A stretch of 7,635 nt of DNA from JAVBQL01 sp031549085 (lineage in GTDB: Bacteria > Spirochaetota > GWE2-31-10 > MWDO01): the NCBI GenBank assembly GCA_031549085.1, contig JAVBQL010000030.1, forward strand, positions 1 through 7,635. Reading direction: 5' to 3'. Both the position numbers and the translations under genes were made by a program. This document shows, in pieces, positions 5,124 to 7,635 of the stretch. The notes below the pieces were generated by a model that was not told the DNA's origin, ran no database searches, and saw nothing but the letters and a program-made list of their open reading frames with translations. Positions within the stretch are counted from its first letter, which is position 1; each line of letters starts with the position of its first letter.

Positions 5124-7635
5124 CTATTTTGGGGTTATAGTAATATATCTATATGAAAAATCATATATGTATTTACTATCCTGATCTTTTAGTACATAGG
5201 GATTATCTTTTGTATAAAGATTAGTTGCAGCGGGATCAGGATCAAATAATATTTCGTTTAAATTTCTATTTCCATTAATAAATTTATCTTTATATACATA
5301 CACAAAATGTGTGATTTCTGGTTGCAAATTATTTTTTATTCTATCTTTGTCATTATAATCAGTTTCATCCCAGCCTTCATATCTTTTTATCATATAATCA
5401 TATTTTTGAGGAGGATTATAATCGGTCCTATCTGCTTTTACTTTAATTCCCAACAATTTAAATGTTTCTTCTATTATAGGTGGAGTATCTGATGCTCTCA
5501 AATTTGTTTCTCCAAGAATTCCTTTTGCTAGCAGTATATTTTTAATTTTTACGATCTGTTCTGCAGTAAGTGTCTTTCCTGTGTATTCTTCTACAATGGA
5601 CTGCAAACTTCTTACATAGCAGCCATAATTTTTTAATCTCTTGTCTTCTTGATTTATATTCTCATCAGTTTGTTCAATTCTAATAATTTTGCTTATTTCT
5701 TCAATTTTCTTTTTTTCTTCATCGGTTGCATAGTCAATTTTATAGTTCAAAATGTCAATAAGCAATTTTCTAGCCTCTGGACTGAGTGCCCTCCACTCTG
5801 TTTTATCAGTCAGAGTTTTTAACACATTATTATATACCTTTGTTACAATTGCAGGACACTCTTGTCCCTTTCTATCAATATTTATTGCATTATTGGCTTT
5901 GTTTGCCTCAATATCCTTCAACAAAAAGAGAAGTTCTGTCATCTCCTTATAGTTCTCTTTGTTAACAGCAATATTATCCCCAACAGGCTTGCCATTGATA
6001 AGATTCTCCATTGTCTTTATCGAACTTAGCAAACTATTAGTGCTTGCATCTTGATAATTGGTAGCACTTTTTAAAAAAGTAGTAAACAGAGTTGTGATCT
6101 CATCATCTTTAGCAGCGTCGATTTTAGCCTTCAATATATCTTGAACCAAGTTTTTCGCATCTTTGCTAAATTTAAACCACTTAGAACTATCATTCATCAG
6201 TCCCAAAGCAGGTTTGATTAATAAGTGAAAAAGATTTGCATTGTTTTTCGCAAAACTTTCAACTTTTTCACTATCGATCTTGCCATCACTCTTAAGAATT
6301 TCAGATAGCTTTTCAAGTATATGAGTAGCCCCCTCAGGACTCTCCATTTTATATTTAATCATCTCTTCTAATAATTTTTGTATTTTGATTGTTTTTTTAG
6401 AGCGAGATCCATCTTTAATTAGTTCATGCCATTTTTTGCTATCAGCCATATATTCTAAGCCGCTACCCAAAATTAGATAAAATACCACTTGATATTTTTC
6501 AAAATCTTTTGCTCTCTTCTTATCAAAATCCTTATCAAACTTTATTTTTGTAGACTTCTCGCTCATTTCAATAAACTCTCTGAAATTTTCGAAGTCATAA
6601 TCTAATCTATATTTAATAATTTTTTTCAAAAACTCCTGTTCAGAGCCTCCTGCAAGCTTTTGCCATTTATTATTATCAAGAATAGTCTCCATTGCAAACT
6701 CTTCTATAAACTCAAATAGGGTTGGGTTATTAACAAATAACTTCTCCATATTTTTTGGACTATTGGTTATCTTGTCAATTTTTTTCAAAAAATCATTGAA
6801 ATATATTTTATTGTTATATAAGTAATATTTTGAAATCTTTTTTAGTTTTTCTTGCTCATCAAAAGAGAGATATTTCCATCCATTTTTATTTTTTAAAATA
6901 TCATCAAGCGCTTTATTAGAAATTGCTTTTATAGTCTCAAGATAACCACTATTTTTAGGGTCATTTAAAAAATTAGAAATATCACTATCATTTTTGTCAA
7001 AAAGATCTATCAACTCATCAATTTGATCTTCAGTAAGATTGGGATTTGATTTTTTAATCAGGGATTTTTTCCACTCATAAATTCCAACTATCTCAACTAT
7101 AGTACATTTACAATTTGGATGATGGGGCTCTTTTTTTATCAAAATCTTTCCATCTTTATCGAAAAAGTTGATTTTTCTATTAGTTTTACCCACTATCTCA
7201 TTCCAAATTTTATCAGATGGGGGATATCCCTCCTTTGTTAGTTCAGCAGACTCTCTGCAAAAATCACAAGTTCCTGTTTTTGATGTGTTTGTAATAAACT
7301 TATATCTTATAGGGTCATCTTTTTCTGTGAAGTAGATTGTTGGGTTTAGGTGAAATGGTGGCACTATCTCACTGTTCTCAATAATTTCATTATTGCTGGT
7401 TTTGCTTTCTTTATTTTCCTCATTTTTTTTAATTGAAAAGTGTTTAGGGTCTAGGTTGTAAGTGTAAGCGTAATATTCTTTATTAAAAGCAACACCCATG
7501 TCTGTTAGTATTTTGTCTCGTTCTGCGCGGTCTGAGGCGATATCTTCCTTGTCGAAAAAGCGGAATTCTGGGTAGGTTGTGACGTTGAAGTTTAGGTCGA
7601 CGAGCTTTCGAATGTATTGGTTCATGTAGCGGGCC
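5124..7635 (-). CDS. Phage portal-derived polymorphic toxin, C-terminal cysteine-peptidase-like tip (5' end outside window)
   Basis: The first ATG in the window is at 7625, but the frame stays open to the edge (A-R-Y-M-N-Q), so the real start lies outside. Counting from that ATG (833 residues): 1-65 resemble the C-terminal end of Mu gp29/DUF935 portal proteins (LVDLNF, FRFFDKED, RAERDKILTDMGV). Residues 118-178 hold C120-x2-C123 and HHPNC172-K-C174, like the Cys/His end of MuF-type head proteins and possibly metal-binding. Residues 180-650 are lysine-rich and helical, with about five degenerate repeats centred on a Trp (W250, W321, W399, W483, W611). Residues 665-833 form the tip: GCYVRSLQSIVEEYTGKT with C669, THFVYVYKD with H773, and FDPDP with D795/D797, an order typical of papain/C39-like peptidases. 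The tip recurs as orphan copies downstream, the hallmark of polymorphic toxins. The domain calls come from remembered family motifs; cleavage activity is inferred. There is no signal peptide in the visible part. A WG gene follows 42 bp after the stop. Confidence 0.8.
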   Translation of the reverse strand, partial: ARYMNQYIRKLVDLNFNVTTYPEFRFFDKEDIASDRAERDKILTDMGVAFNKEYYAYTYNLDPKHFSIKKNEENKESKTSNNEIIENSEIVPPFHLNPTIYFTEKDDPIRYKFITNTSKTGTCDFCRESAELTKEGYPPSDKIWNEIVGKTNRKINFFDKDGKILIKKEPHHPNCKCTIVEIVGIYEWKKSLIKKSNPNLTEDQIDELIDLFDKNDSDISNFLNDPKNSGYLETIKAISNKALDDILKNKNGWKYLSFDEQEKLKKISKYYLYNNKIYFNDFLKKIDKITNSPKNMEKLFVNNPTLFEFIEEFAMETILDNNKWQKLAGGSEQEFLKKIIKYRLDYDFENFREFIEMSEKSTKIKFDKDFDKKRAKDFEKYQVVFYLILGSGLEYMADSKKWHELIKDGSRSKKTIKIQKLLEEMIKYKMESPEGATHILEKLSEILKSDGKIDSEKVESFAKNNANLFHLLIKPALGLMNDSSKWFKFSKDAKNLVQDILKAKIDAAKDDEITTLFTTFLKSATNYQDASTNSLLSSIKTMENLINGKPVGDNIAVNKENYKEMTELLFLLKDIEANKANNAINIDRKGQECPAIVTKVYNNVLKTLTDKTEWRALSPEARKLLIDILNYKIDYATDEEKKKIEEISKIIRIEQTDENINQEDKRLKNYGCYVRSLQSIVEEYTGKTLTAEQIVKIKNILLAKGILGETNLRASDTPPIIEETFKLLGIKVKADRTDYNPPQKYDYMIKRYEGWDETDYNDKDRIKNNLQPEITHFVYVYKDKFINGNRNLNEILFDPDPAATNLYTKDNPYVLKDQDSKYIYDFSYRYITITPK
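5740..5763 (-). other. Exchange point shared by effector and orphan tip C
   Basis: These 24 bp, coding L-L-I-D-I-L-N-Y-K in the effector's last helical repeat, are identical to 511-534 at the start of tip C; beyond 534 similarity stops. About 14 bp of the same block remain in tip A (4451-4464). It marks where tip homology begins and where recombination would replace the tip in frame. Confidence 0.6.

Noticed and set aside
5307..5952. Plus-strand frames of 61 and 66 residues
   Set aside because: Antisense to the conserved tip and last stalk repeat of the large toxin gene.
1..7635. CRISPR array, tRNA, rRNA or insertion sequence
   Set aside because: The repeats present are coding duplications or a short tandem repeat; no regular repeat-spacer pattern, cloverleaf or transposase-like frame was seen.

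Overview
The window is an AT-rich locus in which every supported gene lies on the minus strand, so transcription runs from right to left. It looks like the 3' end of a prophage-derived polymorphic toxin gene, followed by a chain of spare toxin tips and WG-repeat genes that are probably their immunity genes. A spirochaete host (Treponema- or Brachyspira-like) is my best guess. It rests on the AT-richness, the expansion of secreted WG-repeat proteins and the cysteine-protease-like tip domain; nothing here proves it.

Reading order on the minus strand: (1) a large gene open at the right edge. Its first ~65 visible residues resemble the C-terminal end of a Mu gp29/DUF935-type portal protein. A CxxC...HPNCKC segment like the Cys/His end of MuF-type head proteins follows, then about five degenerate helical repeats, and finally a C-terminal domain with a Cys...His...Asp arrangement like papain/C39-type cysteine peptidases. 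(2) A four-repeat WG protein with a signal peptide, and a terminator. (3) Orphan toxin tip A, then three tandem WG genes, the first broken by a frameshift, and a terminator. (4) Orphan tip B, a WG gene with a 10-bp tandem repeat in its signal peptide, and a terminator. (5) A WG gene whose tip is gone or reduced to a short remnant, and a terminator. (6) Orphan tip C, cut by the left edge.

The repeated unit is [toxin tip without its own promoter or good start] - [secreted WG gene with its own promoter] - [terminator]. Four WG genes have a TTGACA box near or overlapping the stop codon of the preceding toxin segment. In all six WG copies a -10-like hexamer ends 6-8 nt before the ATG with no Shine-Dalgarno, which suggests leaderless transcripts. 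The tips share sequence with the expressed effector exactly at its last helical repeat, so homologous recombination there would swap the tip in frame. My working model is a phage-portal-borne contact or released toxin with a silent reservoir of alternative tips, protected by constitutively expressed periplasmic WG immunity proteins. The function of the tips and the immunity role of the WG proteins are inferences from layout and motifs.

No RNA genes, IS elements or CRISPR arrays were seen. No gene-free stretch exceeds 300 bp; the longest (about 140 bp, 1177-1316) holds a promoter, a possible toxin-tail remnant and a terminator.
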